Shown here: piece by piece, positions 23,012-23,015 of the stretch
Layout of the letters: every line of letters begins with the position of its first letter
Position numbering within the stretch: position 1 is the first letter of the stretch
IMG/VR virus record: IMGVR_UViG_3300008517_000100
Coordinates: 1-23,015 of that record
Length of the DNA stretch: 23,015 bases
Reading direction: 5' to 3' (one strand)
Source: a virus
Made by a program: the position numbers and the translations under genes
Notes under the pieces: generated by a model
The model's input: the letters and a program-made list of their open reading frames with translations, nothing else
What the model was told of the DNA's origin: nothing
Database searches by the model: none

Positions 23012-23015
23012 TAAT

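Overview
The window is the late (morphogenesis, tail and lysis) arm of an AT-rich, short-tailed, P22-like bacteriophage (Caudoviricetes, podovirus morphology). The gene order is diagnostic: small terminase, large terminase, portal, scaffold, coat, gp4-like tail accessory factor, gp10-like plug, three ejection-type proteins, fibres and tailspike, endolysin, holin. Almost everything lies on the + strand with short gaps, ATGA/TTGA overlaps and purine-rich ribosome binding sites. No integrase, repressor, polymerase or tRNA is visible, so lifestyle cannot be read from this window. The P22-type tail machine and E. coli-type DnaA boxes suggest a Gram-negative, probably proteobacterial, host; that is inference.

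Region by region: 68-4898 holds DNA packaging (TerS, TerL, one unknown protein, portal). TerS and TerL use mainly CGN arginine codons, while most later genes use mainly AGA, so the packaging genes may have a different origin. Between portal and scaffold, where P22-like phages normally run straight on, sits a roughly 750-bp insert (4899-5664). It holds a hairpin, an orphan 104-aa ORF, a second hairpin, five copies of CTTCCCAA, a long inverted repeat, three perfect DnaA boxes in the same orientation, an AT-rich tract and a sigma70-like promoter facing scaffold. This looks like a plasmid-type replication origin inside a capsid operon and is the most interesting part of the window.

5665-7848 is capsid assembly (scaffold, coat, strong terminator-like hairpin). 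7865-10999 builds the portal-to-tail neck (unknown 76-aa protein, gp4-like, gp10-like starting at TTG, and a jelly-roll-like protein in the place of the P22 needle gene). 11008-14699 encodes three ejection-type internal virion proteins. 14715-21551 is host recognition: a fibre with a typical podovirus N-terminal adaptor, two small proteins (one a 52-aa peptide ending in three 8-residue RITA repeats), a second fibre-like protein and a 1299-aa tailspike with beta-helix-type motifs and a long-range internal duplication. 21574-22659 is lysis: an M15-family zinc peptidase, a two-TM protein with two ribosome-binding-site/start pairs (holin/antiholin-like) and a three-TM-family holin. A small basic phage protein follows, and then the coding strand switches at the right edge.
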